In this document: piece after piece, positions 1 through 10,643 of the stretch
Numbering within the stretch: the first letter of the stretch is position 1
How the letters are laid out: the number at the start of each line of letters is the position of its first letter
Assembly: GCA_017893485.1 (NCBI GenBank)
Contig: CM030367.1
Location: forward strand, 83,706,853 to 83,770,852
DNA: 64,000 bases
Source of the DNA: Hemerocallis citrina
Lineage: Eukaryota > Streptophyta > Magnoliopsida > Asparagales > Asphodelaceae
Direction of reading: 5' to 3'
Notes under the pieces: generated by a model
Databases searched by the model: none
Seen by the model: the letters and a program-made list of their open reading frames with translations, nothing else
Told to the model about the DNA's origin: nothing
Made by a program: the position numbers and the translations under genes

Positions 1-2
1 GT

Positions 3-101
3 GAAGTGGAAGAATTTGAATGTAGAAATGCGACTTGGTTAGATGTGGATGATTTAAGAGCCAAGTTTCATGCTTTTGAACTTGAGACAAGTTCAATGTA
101 A
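3..101 (+). pseudogene. C-terminal end of a chromovirus (Ty3/gypsy) polyprotein, cut by window edge
   Basis: An open frame enters from the left edge and stops at TAA 99-101. It contains NATWLDVDDLRAKF followed by a short tail, which resembles the end of the integrase-linked chromodomain of small plant chromoviruses (the usual form is EATW-x-D-x3-L/I-x3-FP). The chromodomain guides integration into chromatin. The stop is followed within a few bases by a polypurine tract and an LTR, the normal order at the 3' end of such an element. The rest of the element lies outside the window, so intactness cannot be judged. The lineage (Reina-like, because of the short LTR) is inference. Confidence 0.6.
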
Positions 102-113
102 GGGAGGGGGAGT
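100..113 (+). other. Polypurine tract of the partial chromovirus
   Basis: The run AAGGGAGGGGGAGT lies immediately before the LTR start TGTCACGG. It is the expected plus-strand DNA primer site of an LTR retrotransposon on the plus strand. Confidence 0.7.
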
Positions 114-496
114 TGTCACGGTGATAGGTAGCTATTGAAGGTGTCATTGGAGGTGGAGATGTTAATAGCCTGTGGTTAATGGCAGAGTATCTGTAGTGTA
201 TTAGTTGGTGTATGTTTGAGTCTGTAGTGTATCAGTTATTGAGTCTGTAGTGTACCAGTTGTGTCTGTTTGGAGTATGTTCTTTGTTTTTTACACGTGCG
301 TTGTGCACTAAATTCAAAATAGGTTTTGGGCGAGAAGTCAAATTGTTTCTTTTACATTGGGCGCACGTGCCAATGAGTCTGTAACTGCCTTTAAAAAGGT
401 CATCGTTGTAATGAATGAAATCAAGCTTGAACAATTGAAATCTCTTTCCCAAAAATCTCTTGCTCCTCTCCTCCAAAATCCCTAGTTCTCTTTACA
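114..496 (+). repeat. 3' LTR of a chromovirus (about 383 bp)
   Basis: It starts TGTCACGG directly after the polypurine tract and ends TTTACA, giving TG...CA ends. Inside are short direct repeats of GAGTCTGTAGTGTAYCAGTT (about 218-262), a weak TATA-like TTTAAAAA near 390 and a pyrimidine-rich end. The 5' LTR is outside the window, so the target duplication cannot be checked. Bases 497-688 after it show no recognised feature. Confidence 0.6.
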
Positions 497-693
497 ATGG
501 CGCGATCCAAACAACCAACAATTGAAGCTCATAACAACTATTTCCTTGCAACTTTATACAGAATCATATATGATTTCCGAGAAGTTCCTTTTCTTTTTTG
601 AATTATAAAAGGCAGCCAACCATAATGTTTTATTAACGAGATTTATGAGAAATTTCACAAACGAAGTGAGGATTTTTACAGTGCTATCAAACA

Positions 694-895
694 TGTTGAA
701 AACAGATTTGGGGAAAAATCATTATTATTCTTCTTATGCTTTATTCTTTACAGTATACCTCTATATATAAGGATTACATTCTTGGAGGAGAAGAAAGGAG
801 ATTGAGAGAAGATTGAGGGGTGAGAGATTTGGGGAATCTGTTTCCTATAGATTAGGAAACATCATATACATATTAGTACTTACTACATTTCAACA
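694..895 (-). repeat. Copia 3' LTR
   Basis: It begins TGTTGAAA and ends TTTCAACA, so the termini are 8-bp inverted repeats. It matches 5006-5206 along its length, including the shared block around TATACCTCTATATATAAGG. Confidence 0.9.
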
Positions 896-906
896 CTCCC
901 CCTCAA
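896..906 (-). other. Copia polypurine tract
   Basis: On the minus strand TTGAGGGGGAG abuts the 3' LTR, the usual plus-strand primer position. Confidence 0.75.
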
Positions 907-2519
907 GTTGGTGCATAGATATTGAACATACCCAACTTGTCAACAAATTTCAAGAAGAGCCGACTCGAAACTGCCTTGATCAGGATATCTGCGAGCCGAT
1001 CTTCTGACTTCACTTTAGATATCTCAATGACTTTCTCATCTAATTTCTCCTTGATGAAGAATCTATCCACCTCTGCATGTTTCGTCTTATCATATCGAAC
1101 TAGATTGGCGGCAATATCATATGCTGCTTGACTGTCGCAATACACCTTCATAGGTTCATTTGGACCACAACCTAAGTCCTGAGACAAGAGTTTTAGCCAT
1201 AAAGTTTCCGCTATACATAAAGCTACTCCGCGATACTCAGCCTCTGCACTAGAGCGCACAACAACATTTTGCTTCTTGCTTCTCCATGTAACTAAATTTC
1301 CTCCAACAAAGGTGAAGTATCCTGAAGTGGAGCGCCTATCAATTATAGATCCTGCCCAATCAGTATCAATATATGCCTCAACCTTCAAGTGACCATGTTT
1401 CGCAAATAAGACCCCTTTTCTTGGAGCAGAATTAATATATCTCATAATTCTCATCACCATATCCATATGTTGTTCCCGAGGCGCATGCATAAACTGACTT
1501 ACAAAACTTAAAGCATATGACAAATCTGGCCGTATATGTGCAATATACATCAGCCGTCCAACCAATCTCTGATATCTTTCCTTATCACAAGGTACATGAT
1601 CAGCTTCATTGCACAGTTTCAGTCCTTCTTCTAACGGTGTACTTATCGGCTGACAAGCGGACATTCCAGTCTCCTTTAATAAATCAATAGCATACTTTCT
1701 TTGAGATAAAAATATCGCCTTTCTTGAGCGAGAAACTTCAATACCATGGAAGTATCTCAAAGAGCCAAGATCTTTCATTTCAAACTCTTGTGACAAGTAG
1801 TTCTTTAATGCCTTCCTCTCCTCAGGATCATCACCAGTTACTATCATATCATCCACATAAATAATGAGAGCAGTAATTTTACCTTCTTTCCTTTTTAGGA
1901 ACAGAGTATGATCAGAATTACTCTGATAGTATCCGAATGTCCTCATTGATTTTGTAAATCTCCTAAACCAAGCTCTTGGCGACTGCTTAAGTCCATACAA
2001 TACTTTCTTCAAACGACATACTTTATTGCTGTGTTGGACTGGTCTGTTCGACCCTGGTGGAAGATCCATATAAACCTCTTCTGTCAATTCCCCATGCAAA
2101 AATGCATTCTTCACATCAAATTGCTCCAACAGCCAGTAAAGATTTGCAGCAAGTGACAGTAGGATTCGAACAGTATTGAATTTTGCCACAGGTGCGAATT
2201 TATCTTCATAATTAATTCCATGCATCTGAGTGTATCTTTTAGCAACCAGTCTTGCTTTGTATCGCTCTATTGAACCATTAGACTGATACTTCACCGTATA
2301 AACCCATCTGCATCCTACTAGCTTCTTTCCTCCTGGCAGCTCGACTATCTCCCAAGTCTCATTCTTTTTCAAGGACTTCATCTCCTCATCCATAGCTGCT
2401 TTCCACCTTGGATCAGTAAGGGCTTCCTGCACACTGTTAGGAATAGATACAGTAGATAATTGATTTACAAATGACTTATTTGATTCTGACAAGCGGTGAG
2501 TGGATACATAATTTACTTA
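903..2519 (-). pseudogene. Copia reverse transcriptase and RNase H domain
   Basis: The frame gives about 530 residues of the copia RVT_2 family plus RNase H. RT copies the element RNA into cDNA, and RNase H degrades the RNA template. Visible motifs are FDVKNAFLHG near residue 126, YVDD at 212-215 (catalytic aspartates present), a D-T-D-W motif at 376-379, SSAEAEY at 414-420, YCDSQAA near 452, and KHAEVD at 471-476, matching the RNase H acidic residues and His region. The domain itself has no internal stop and ends close to the polypurine tract. It is cut from the integrase part in the same frame by a TAA at 2517-2519, so translation of the full polyprotein would fail. Confidence 0.9.
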
Positions 2520-3890
2520 TGGGATATTTGATATTACTAGTGGGATCAGGTTCATAAGTGGGTTTTGGAATACCTCTATTAGTACCGTGTGGGAGTTCTC
2601 TTCTAGGATCTTCGGACAATGATGGTGATTGGTTTTGGGGTTCGACGGTTCACTTTCACTGAAATTCGGTACTGGTTGCAATTCTTCTAGAGGAACTTCT
2701 TCCCTTGGTTGCACTTCTTCATGAGGGTCTTCCTCCCTTGCTAGGTCTTTATTCAAGTGTTCGCCATTATTTATATCCAGTTGTTCGTTCTAACTGGTAA
2801 TTATTTCATCATACCTAAGAGACTGAACTTCACTTCGGTACTCTCCCTGAAGTTCAGTCGTAGAAGAAGAAAAATACATCTCATCTTCATGAAACACAGC
2901 ATCCATAGTCACAAACATCCTTTGAGTTGGTGGATGATAGCATCGATACCCTTTCTTATCCTGTCCATATCCCACGAAAACACAACGGACAGCTCGAGGA
3001 GTTAACTTATTGTGTTCATGTTGATGAAGATGAACAAATACAACACACCCAAACACACGGGGTAGCAAGTTGATGACTTTTGGTGCATTCACAGCTTCAG
3101 TTAATGCTTGAAATGGTGTGAGGAAGTTTAGGATACTAGAGGAAACTCGGTTGATTAGGTATGCAGCTGAAGCAAGGGCTTCCCACCAATAGATGAGTGG
3201 CATATTTTCATGGATGAGAGAAGCACGGACCACCTCAAGCAAGTGTCTATTTTTTCTTTCTGCAACTTCATTCTGTTGAGGTGTATATGAGCATGTAGTC
3301 TGGTGAACAATTCCGTGTTCCTCCAAATATTGTTGCAGTTTTGAACTCAAGTACTCTCCACAATTATCACTCCTAAGAACTTGAATCTGCGATTTATACT
3401 GAATCATAACATGCTTGTGAAATTTCTGAAACAAGCCACTAACTTCACTTTTCGACTTCATCAAATAAATCCAGGTCATACGAGTATAGTCATCAATAAA
3501 TGTCACAAACCATTTGGCTCCTCCAAATGTAGTGGTTTTTGATGGACCCCAAATATCAGAATGAATAATCATAAATGGAAGGGAGCTTCTACTTGGACTT
3601 GGAGGAAAAGAGACACGGTGACCTTTTGTGAGTTCACATACATCACACCGAAAGGCAGAAATATCCAACTTCAAAAATAAATTTGGAAATAATTTCTTCA
3701 AATAACCAAAAGAAGCATGCCCTAGACGTTGATGCCATAGCCAAATATCTGATTTCTTCTTCTCATCTTCAGATCCTTCCACACTTAAAGCTTGAGTCAA
3801 CTTGCTCGAACATTCAGATTCTAAAATAGAGTTTCCCGTGTCTAACCCCATAACCAATCGTCTTGCGAGTCCGAATATCCTTAAACACAC
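2520..3890 (-). pseudogene. Copia GAG-pre-integrase and integrase core
   Basis: The minus-strand frame carries an HHCC zinc-binding pre-integrase motif (His53, His58, Cys82, Cys85 of the fragment) followed by a DDE integrase core: D112 in HSDIWGP, D175 in RSDNCGEY, E211 in VAERKNR. Integrase inserts the cDNA into the genome. After the core there is an acidic, low-complexity linker leading to RT. A TAG at 2790-2792 interrupts the frame between the core and the linker. The 5' part overlaps the protease fragment in another frame (about 3814-3890), showing a frameshift there. Confidence 0.88.
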
Positions 3891-4389
3891 AATGTGAAGG
3901 CCAAAAGACTACATTACAATGTAAGGCAGTAGTTATTTGAGCAACAGATAATAGGTTAAAATTCAAGGATGGCACAACAAGGGCAATATCTAAGGTTAGG
4001 TTGTTTGTGAGATGTATGGTACCCTCGCCAGTAATAGTGGCAGGATCACCATTGGCGGTGGACACAGTTGATTTGGTGGATGGTTGAAAATTTTGAACTT
4101 GTCTAGAATCAAAAGTCATATGGTCGGTAGCACCCTAATCAATTATCTATGCATTATTCATAACAGAGGCAGAAATATTAAATACCTTACCATCATTACC
4201 TGCAACTGTAACTAATATAGAGGCGAGTCCAATACTCTTCTTAGCTCCATCAGTTTGTCCCATGATAGCGGCACAAGAAAAACAACGAATCTGATCTTCA
4301 GCAACCAATAGCAAACGACACAACTTGGCCAAGAACAGCTCCAAGTCTTCAACAAACAGCAAAACAACAACAATACAACACCAGATCAA
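3814..4389 (-). pseudogene. End of copia gag and aspartic protease, with nonsense mutation in the active site
   Basis: Reading on the minus strand, a gag-like tail (4150-4389) leads into the protease. The family active site DSGATDHM is recognisable, but the serine codon is TAG (4135-4137). A few codons upstream the expected Trp is also TAG (4147-4149). Downstream motifs such as LDIALVVPSLNFNLLSV are typical of copia proteases. The protease would normally cut the Gag-Pol polyprotein. The frame is lost before the integrase part (frameshift around 3815-3890). Upstream of 4389 no capsid or zinc-knuckle domain is found, so most of gag is deleted. Confidence 0.82.
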
Positions 4390-4992
4390 TCCCTACCCTT
4401 CTTCCCAAAATAGCAAACACAAACTTATACGTGCGAACTATGTGCAAACGGAACCTGAGGCAACACGGCACAAAGAGACAACAACAACATTACTGAACGG
4501 CAACCGCAGCAACAGTCAGCAATGAGGGCTCAGAATCTGAATGATGGCGAGGCATCAACGACGGCTTCGAACGGCGAGGGCGGCGGCAAATCGACTCAGG
4601 GCATCGACGGAATTGGGCAGCAACGATGGAGTTGGGTGTTGGCTGCAGTTGACGGAACAAGGGAAACAGGGGGTGTCTGGTCTGGTGGTGGCATCGACTG
4701 GAGGGCGGTGCCGAGAGGGTCAGGGGTCGACGACTAGGTGGTGGTCGCCGGAGGTGGTTGGGGGTCTAATCGGAGAAGGTGAACAGGGGTTTTGGCGGGA
4801 AAGATTGAGGTCGGGAGAGAGAGAAGAGAGAGAAAAACGAGGAGGTCGGAAGAGGACGATGGGGCTGAGGGATCGGGGTCGACGAGGAGGTTCGGGGATT
4901 AGGGTTTGGTCGGGATCGGATCGGGATGGAGGCGTCAGATCCGATTGCCTCCGTCTCTTCTTCTTCTTCTTCAACTATCCTAGATCTTGTTA
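4390..4992 (-). other. GC-rich, C-rich leader of the copia element in place of gag
   Basis: Between the primer site and the protease there are only about 600 bp, strongly C-rich on the element strand and much richer in GC than the rest of the window. Open frames exist on both strands (for example 4541-4993 plus), but they read as low-complexity Arg, Gly, Ser or Pro and match no family I recognise. It may be the element leader fused to the gag end by deletion, or captured exon-like DNA. The sequence alone does not decide. Confidence 0.5.
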
Positions 4993-5005
4993 GGATCTGA
5001 TACCA
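4993..5005 (-). other. Primer binding site (initiator Met tRNA), copia
   Basis: On the minus strand TGGTATCAGATCC directly follows the 5' LTR. It matches the complement of the plant initiator Met tRNA 3' end apart from the last bases. Confidence 0.88.
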
Positions 5006-5206
5006 TATTGAAAAAAGATTTGGGAGAAAATTATTATTATTCTTCTTATGCTATATTCTATACAGTATACCTCTATATATAAGGATTACATTCTTGGAAG
5101 AGAAGAAAGGAGATTGAGAGAAGATTGGGGGGTGAGAGATTTGGGGAATCTGTTTCCTATAGATTAGGAAATATCATATACATATTAGTATTACTACATT
5201 TCAACA
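5006..5206 (-). repeat. Copia 5' LTR
   Basis: Partner of 694-895. The plus-strand start has decayed from TGTTGAAA to TATTGAAA, while the TTTCAACA end is intact. The flanking AAACA completes the target duplication. Confidence 0.9.
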
Positions 5207-5422
5207 AAACATAAGTAGCCCGAAAGCAGCTATGCAATTTCCCTGATTACTAATTCACCAATAGGTTTCAATGTGGAGAATAAAAAAATTACAGTTGTAA
5301 TTGTGATGAAAAATAGAAGAGGAAAATTGTGACTTCAGCCTGAATGGTAGGGAACTAGAGATGAGATATTTTGGCCCAGCCAAGTGCAAAGAGAGAGATG
5401 TAGAGAAACAAACAGTGTGATC

Positions 5423-5625
5423 GCAAATATGAACTTATATACACAAGTAAAACAATTAACATTACAAGCTAGTACTAAGTGCATACTCAAAATTCTTCAC
5501 TCAAAGCTGTGTGTTTATTTTTGCAAATTTGAACTTATATACATAAGTTATACAAGTAACAGTACAAGCTAGTACTAGGTGTGCATACTCAAAATTCCTC
5601 ACTCAAATCTCTCTGTTTATTTATG
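5423..5625. repeat. Tandem duplication of about 100 bp in the remorin 3' flank, with two AATAAA signals
   Basis: Two adjacent copies (5423-5522 and 5523-5625) share GAACTTATATACAYAAGT, ACAAGCTAGTACTA and CATACTCAAAATTC. On the minus strand each copy carries AATAAA (near 5513-5518 and at 5616-5621). The second lies about 100 bp after the remorin stop, so the duplication probably gives the gene two alternative poly(A) sites. Bases 5212-5422 show nothing recognisable. Confidence 0.75.
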
Positions 5626-5720
5626 TACAAAACTACAAGCACCAATACTTGTACAAAAATCACTGGAAGTTTGATGCACATAATAGTTTACAATAGCTGC
5701 AGAATTAATTAGATGCGGAG

Positions 5721-6995
5721 CTAGAAGAAGTATCTCTTTGATGGAGCTCTGCCCACAGCTCTGAGCAAATTGGACATCTCCAAAATCCTGGCCACTTTTG
5801 TTCCACGCTTGGCCTCCGCTGATGCTTTCTTCTCCTCGGCCTTCCTCCTTGCCTTTGCAACATCATTTTGCTTCCTCTCCATCGCCCTTGCTCTCTGCTC
5901 ATCCAATTTCCTCTACGATTTTTTGCACATATCAAAGTACAACCAATTAAAATCCCTCTCTAACTCATAAATAGAATACATATATTCATCTTTTCGGAAT
6001 TTGCCTGTACTAAATTGCAATATCGCAGTTGGTAATTGTATTTTGACCAATATACATATCTGATAGATATTTTTATTTGTGTATCTAGATATGTCAATAG
6101 GGTTCACACTGAATTGCCTGCATATAGAACCAGAGTAATCGCCTCTGACTGATGTTCAATTACCACCACAACTCAAGTGCTATATAGTTGTTAAGTAGTT
6201 GTTAACTGATATGTAAATCAGTTACCTCAACTTTACGCTAAGTTGTTGCTCAGATGGGATGGGTAAAGAAACAGGTTCGTGTCAGGTTCGGGATCTGGCT
6301 ATGGCGTAATTCTTTATTGTATTTTATTAAAAAAAAAAAAAAAAAGGTACCTCAACTTTCTTCAACCAAGCTGTAGCCTTCTCCACCTGCTCATTCTCCC
6401 ATCCATTAATGAACACATCCTCCCTCTTAAACCTGTTATTAATCTTGGCTATTTCTGCCGTCTGCCACGCTCCGATCTTGGACTCCACCTCCTCCTTCTT
6501 CACTCTATGCAACGACATTGCCTCCTCCCCAATACTATCAGTATTATCCCCCAACGACAAAGTCGAAGCCACCCTACCCTGCAGCCTCTGAGGCGAAGGT
6601 ACTGGAATACTATCCGGCACTATAGCCAACGGATTGGTCTCTTCTGGAGGCTCTTCCTCCCTAATCCTTCCAAGGTTGCTGTTGTCGTTGTTGTTATTAA
6701 TATTATCCGATATGGGATCAGTAGTAGCCTGCAAGGTGGAACCGGCAACAAGCAAGGCGTTGAACTCACGGCTCATCGTGGTGAAGTTCTCGATATCACT
6801 GCCAGCGGCAGACAGGCCAGACCAGGATTCTGGCCTCCGGCCAACGCTACCGCTGGCAGTGACATAGGTGGAGGAGGATGGGGATGGGGAGGTTATGGCG
6901 TTGACTTCTCTGACTTCGGTGGCAGTGTTGTCGGGGAAGTACTCTACTTCATCTGTCGTGCTGGTGGATGGAGGTGTTCTTTGATCATCCGACAT
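5721..6995 (-). CDS. REM: Remorin family protein (two exons), probably group 4-like
   Basis: This is the only host gene seen. Exon 1 is 6351-6995 and exon 2 is 5721-5912 on the minus strand, joined in phase 0 by GT (6349-6350) and AG (5913-5914), giving 278 residues. The N-terminal half is Ser/Thr/Asn-rich and probably disordered, with FTTMSREFNALLVAGS near residues 90-106. The C-terminal third is the Remorin_C domain: a predicted coiled coil running from VKKEEVESKIGAWQ through RFKREDVFINGWENEQVEKA, then RKLDEQRARA and KAEEKKASAEAKRGTKVA in exon 2, ending NLLRAVGRAPSKRYFF. Remorins are plant proteins of plasma-membrane nanodomains, anchored by the C-terminal region and linked to signalling and to plant-microbe interaction. 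No stop or frameshift is seen, so the gene looks functional. Group 4 is inferred from length and the MSREFNAL motif. Confidence 0.9.
5913..6350 (-). other. Remorin intron (438 bp)
   Basis: On the minus strand the donor is GAG|GTACCT followed directly by a run of about 17 T, and the acceptor is CGTAG|AGG. Splicing joins the coiled-coil halves KKVE and RKLDEQ without a frame change. The homopolymer T run next to the donor is length-prone but lies inside the intron. Confidence 0.85.
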
Positions 6996-7120
6996 ATTTG
7001 GCTGAATATATGGGTTTTATTACAGATAAAGATAATTGGGGTAGTATTAGCTAGTACTAGTAGTAATAGTAGTTGTAGTGGATTGTGTCCACCATAACAT
7101 TGATATTTGTAGGGACTTAG

Positions 7121-7756
7121 AGATGTGACAGGTTAGAGTAGTTCAAAGCGTGGCAGTTGTTGGTTTGCTTTATGATCAACGATTAGATACAAAAATATAT
7201 TGACAACATGTAACATTTTTTTGCGACCAAGTAAGAGCACAGGTTGGAAACTTGGACTCCATCTTGAACAAGGACTACAAGAAAAAAGAAGGAAAGAAAA
7301 TTAATAAAAGAAGAGAGAGATCATGAGATAATGATGGCTTTGGATTAAACGATTAATTAGTGTGCACAGCCAATAGGAGATGAACATTTAGGTTTTGTGA
7401 TTAGGGAGGAACCTTCGTTATGGTGTCATACAATGTGACTACATTGGGGGATTAACATTTGAGCGAAAATGAGGAACGACACGTGTGTGGAAAACTTGAT
7501 CAAAAGAGAGACCGACATATCTACGTACATGTATTTTTTTATTTGAATAAAAATATATATACATGTTTGGTGTATATATTAGTGGATTCTTTGTAGGAAA
7601 CAGGAGATAGATAGAGACTGATCACTATGTGTGAGGTCGGTCCAATGTGTACGAAATGTGTTGTATCAGCACATACCTATTAATCTCTTACTAAATTTAG
7701 TACAAGATTATATGTATCACACAAATTGCATCATTATATGTGCTCAAAACCATATG
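7121..7756. other. Remorin upstream region, no other gene seen
   Basis: AT-rich sequence upstream of the remorin. On the minus strand a TATATTTTT stretch near 7192-7203, about 200 bp before the ATG, could be a TATA box, but this is weak. No other ORF, RNA or repeat is recognised. Confidence 0.35.
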
Positions 7757-9518
7757 ATGTTCAACAGGGGCGGTCTTGAGGTATTTGAGGTCCTGAGCGA
7801 AAAAAAATTTAGGACCTTTATAGACACGCATGTATTTTTATATATATTAATAAATTATAATATAACGGCGGGGACATAAAAACAATACCCACAAAAATAA
7901 AAATTACCTTTACTTTGCTTTATGACACCAAATACTCCAAATTTTTCATTAAGTATAGTGACAGCAACACTTGCACCTATCAAAAATAAATAATTAAATA
8001 AATCACATCTCATCTAAAATATAAGGTCAGGGCCACATGAATCAAACTTATCATATAAATAAGCTTCAAATTTCAGTTGGTCACGAAGCTTACCTAACAA
8101 TAAAATTTGTAACACTCCGAATATCAAAACAGACTGAATTCGAAGTTCCACAAGATATTTTCAATTCTCTTCATACAATTTTACAAGGAAATAAAAACTT
8201 TTGTTACATCAGAGTTACATTTACATTTATATAGCGGAAGCAATTTACAATAATTACATGAATAAAATTTACAACACTTGAAACATTCTTTAAGCAGCAT
8301 GCATACTTCAATCTTGTCAATCTCTTTATCCTGCATAGAAACTGTGGGCTCATCAGTTCATTCAACTGATGCAAGGATATAATACATCAATTTTCTCCTT
8401 CTTAGACAGCACATACTGGTCACAAGCAAAACTACGGGGACTATCATATTGATGTCGTATTGTGCTGTGCACTTAGTCCTTAATGCAGTTGTTTATATTA
8501 TATGACATTAATGCGCACTTGTTCGGATTCTATGTATCCCATACTACATAGGTCCGAGGGCAAACCCTTAATCGTACTTCATCTTGTAGGATTCAGTCCC
8601 TCGCCATGACTTAAACTACTACGGTAACTACGGTAAGTATCCTAGATGTTCTATGAATTTTGAGCCCATGTCCAGACAATCTGGAGGGGAATCCCACGCA
8701 CTGACAGACGCATCAGGCAGGCAATCTATGGAAAATCCAGCCTCCGTCGTGGAACGATGACACCACCCGTAGTCACCAAACACCCCACAAGTGTCGCCAC
8801 CGGAACCATAATTCCGGAGTAGTGGCCAAGCCGTGTCATGACGCATCAAGCAGGCAATCTGTGAATCACTCTCACACCGTCAATCCGATGACCCTCATAC
8901 TCGGGTTTTTCTCTTACTTTCGTCACATCACCACTATGTGTCTAGTCCTTAATTATTTGAATCATGAATAAAATCAATTCCATAGAGTTAGCACTTTCTC
9001 TATACCGGTCTTAAACATCAATTCGACAATATGACCAAACTTGGTCTTTTCTTTTCAATATCTCATCTCAAAAATATCTTTCAATGCCGGTTTAAAGCTT
9101 AGCTATCCTCTAGCTTTCAATTCCATTTCATGTTCGTAGCATTTGTGTATTCATATTCATAAAATTTTTCATAATTCATCATGATATTTGATTTCACTTT
9201 CATGTACAATTTCATGCATAAGACAAATAAATTCATTCCCTAACTTGTCCATTCATAATTCATTCTTTCCACATAATTCTCTTATTCTCATTTTACCAAT
9301 ACTAAATCTAACATTCATACTTTCAATTTTTTTCATTATCAAATCTCTTTTCAAACTCTTTTAAACAATACATTTATTTTTCTTTATCTAAAGACATTTA
9401 AAACTAACAATTTATAGTAAGTTCTTTCTTGCAAAAAATAGTTTCAAATTCTCATTTATACTAGGCCAAGGGTTATAGAAAATTATCTCATGAAATCTGG
9501 ATATCATTTGAACTTCAG

Positions 9519-9855
9519 GGCAGTCGACAGTTAAAACATAGTCGGTCGATTGTTCTGCAAGGATTTAAAAACTCAAAAATTAAATAGTCGGGACAGTCGA
9601 CTGTTAAGGCATAGTCGGTCGACGTTCTGCGAGGATTTAAAAACTCGAAAATTAAATATTCAGGACAGTCGACTGTTAAAGCATAGTCGGTCGCCTGTTC
9701 TGCGATGATTAAAAACTCGACAATTAAATAGCCAGGACAGTCGACTGTTAAAGCATAGTCGGTCGACTGTTCTGCGAGGATTAAAAACTCCAAAATTAAA
9801 TAGTCAGGACAGTAGACTGTTAAAGCATAGTCGGTCGACTATTCTGCGATTAGAA
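9519..9855 (-). repeat. Five 72-bp tandem repeats with GTCGAC motifs inside the LTR
   Basis: Units begin at about 9521, 9594, 9666, 9738 and 9810. Each has CAGTCGACTGTTAA followed by CATAGTCGGTCGACTGTTC with small changes, then TTAAAAACTC. Each unit holds two SalI-type palindromes (GTCGAC) that could pair into a hairpin. The same array is present in the other LTR, so it is part of the family. Confidence 0.9.
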
Positions 9856-10635
9856 TCCGAAATTTGGACTTTATATAATAACTCGAGATTTAAAAAAAAA
9901 ACATTTAACTCTCATTTTTCATATAAAAGACTATTCTTTTATTTGTACGAAAATGGTCACAAAACTTTATGTCCTCTTAATTTGCCTCTTTTCAAAGAGA
10001 AAATTCTAAATTGGCAATTCTCAAATGGGTTACTCTTTATTAAAATAATAATTTCCTCATTTTCTTCGTTTATCAATAAAATCCAATCCATTTCTTAACT
10101 TAGCCCTAACTACAAAAATGTTCATTTCTTCTTTTCTTTCCAACAAAACAACATGTAAAAATTTGGGAATTTTGTATCAATCTTGCTAACAATAACTTGT
10201 ATGATTTGTTAATCAATCTACTTTCATAACAAGGAGATTTTCTCATAGTTCACATCATATTAACCATACATTTATTCACATTGCATTTTTTCACATTCAT
10301 GAATAACTCAACATAAAGATTCACAATTTCTTAATTAGCAAACGCGCATAATATCAAATCATCACCACAATATTTCTGTTCACATCATTCAAACAATTTA
10401 CTACTTATTTCATGCAATTTCACATGGGTTCATTTTCTCCTTAAACATGGTACTAACATAAAGTAATATTTCCTTTTCTTGTTTATTTTAACATGTTTAC
10501 ACAGTTAAACCTAGCATGATACTAGTTAGAAGTTGGATAAAATTGTCCACCTCTAATGGAGAGAAAACAAACAAGAACTCCTAATTTCTTTCTTTCTTTC
10601 TTTTTCAAATGTAAATGTGAGTGAATGAGAGGGGG

Positions 10636-10643
10636 TATTTATA
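10636..10643 (-). promoter_or_regulatory. LTR TATA box
   Basis: On the minus strand TATAAATA is followed by CCCCCTCTC, a typical plant TATA box. It places the start of transcription near 10605, so U3 is about 0.6 kb and the transcribed LTR part about 2.5 kb. The same box is at 19146-19153 in the 5' LTR. Confidence 0.65.

Larger units (their letters stand above)
694..5206 (-). mobile_element. Ty1/copia LTR retrotransposon, degraded, gag largely missing
   Basis: Two matching LTRs of about 200 bp (694-895 and 5006-5206) bracket an internal region read on the minus strand. The 5-bp target duplication AAACA is perfect (689-693 and 5207-5211), so both ends of the insertion are intact. On the minus strand the order is 5' LTR, primer site for initiator Met tRNA, a C-rich leader, the end of gag, protease, integrase, reverse transcriptase with RNase H, polypurine tract and 3' LTR. 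Protease-integrase-RT is the copia order. The element is about 4.5 kb, roughly as short as expected if most of gag has been lost. Stops at 4147, 4135, 2790 and 2517 plus a frameshift near 3815-3890 make it non-autonomous. Confidence 0.92.

Noticed and set aside
4522..4993. Plus-strand open frames rich in Arg and Gly
   Set aside because: No recognisable domain, antisense to the copia leader; explained by GC content.
6279..7097. 272-residue open frame on the plus strand
   Set aside because: It lies antisense to the remorin exon 1, whose frame gives a clear Remorin_C domain and good splice sites.
9515..9793. Repeated peptide with DYALTVDC in each unit
   Set aside because: It is just the translation of the 72-bp LTR repeats; the partner array reads with changes and no start context.
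9519..9855. CRISPR-like regular repeats
   Set aside because: Units are directly tandem without unique spacers, inside a plant LTR.
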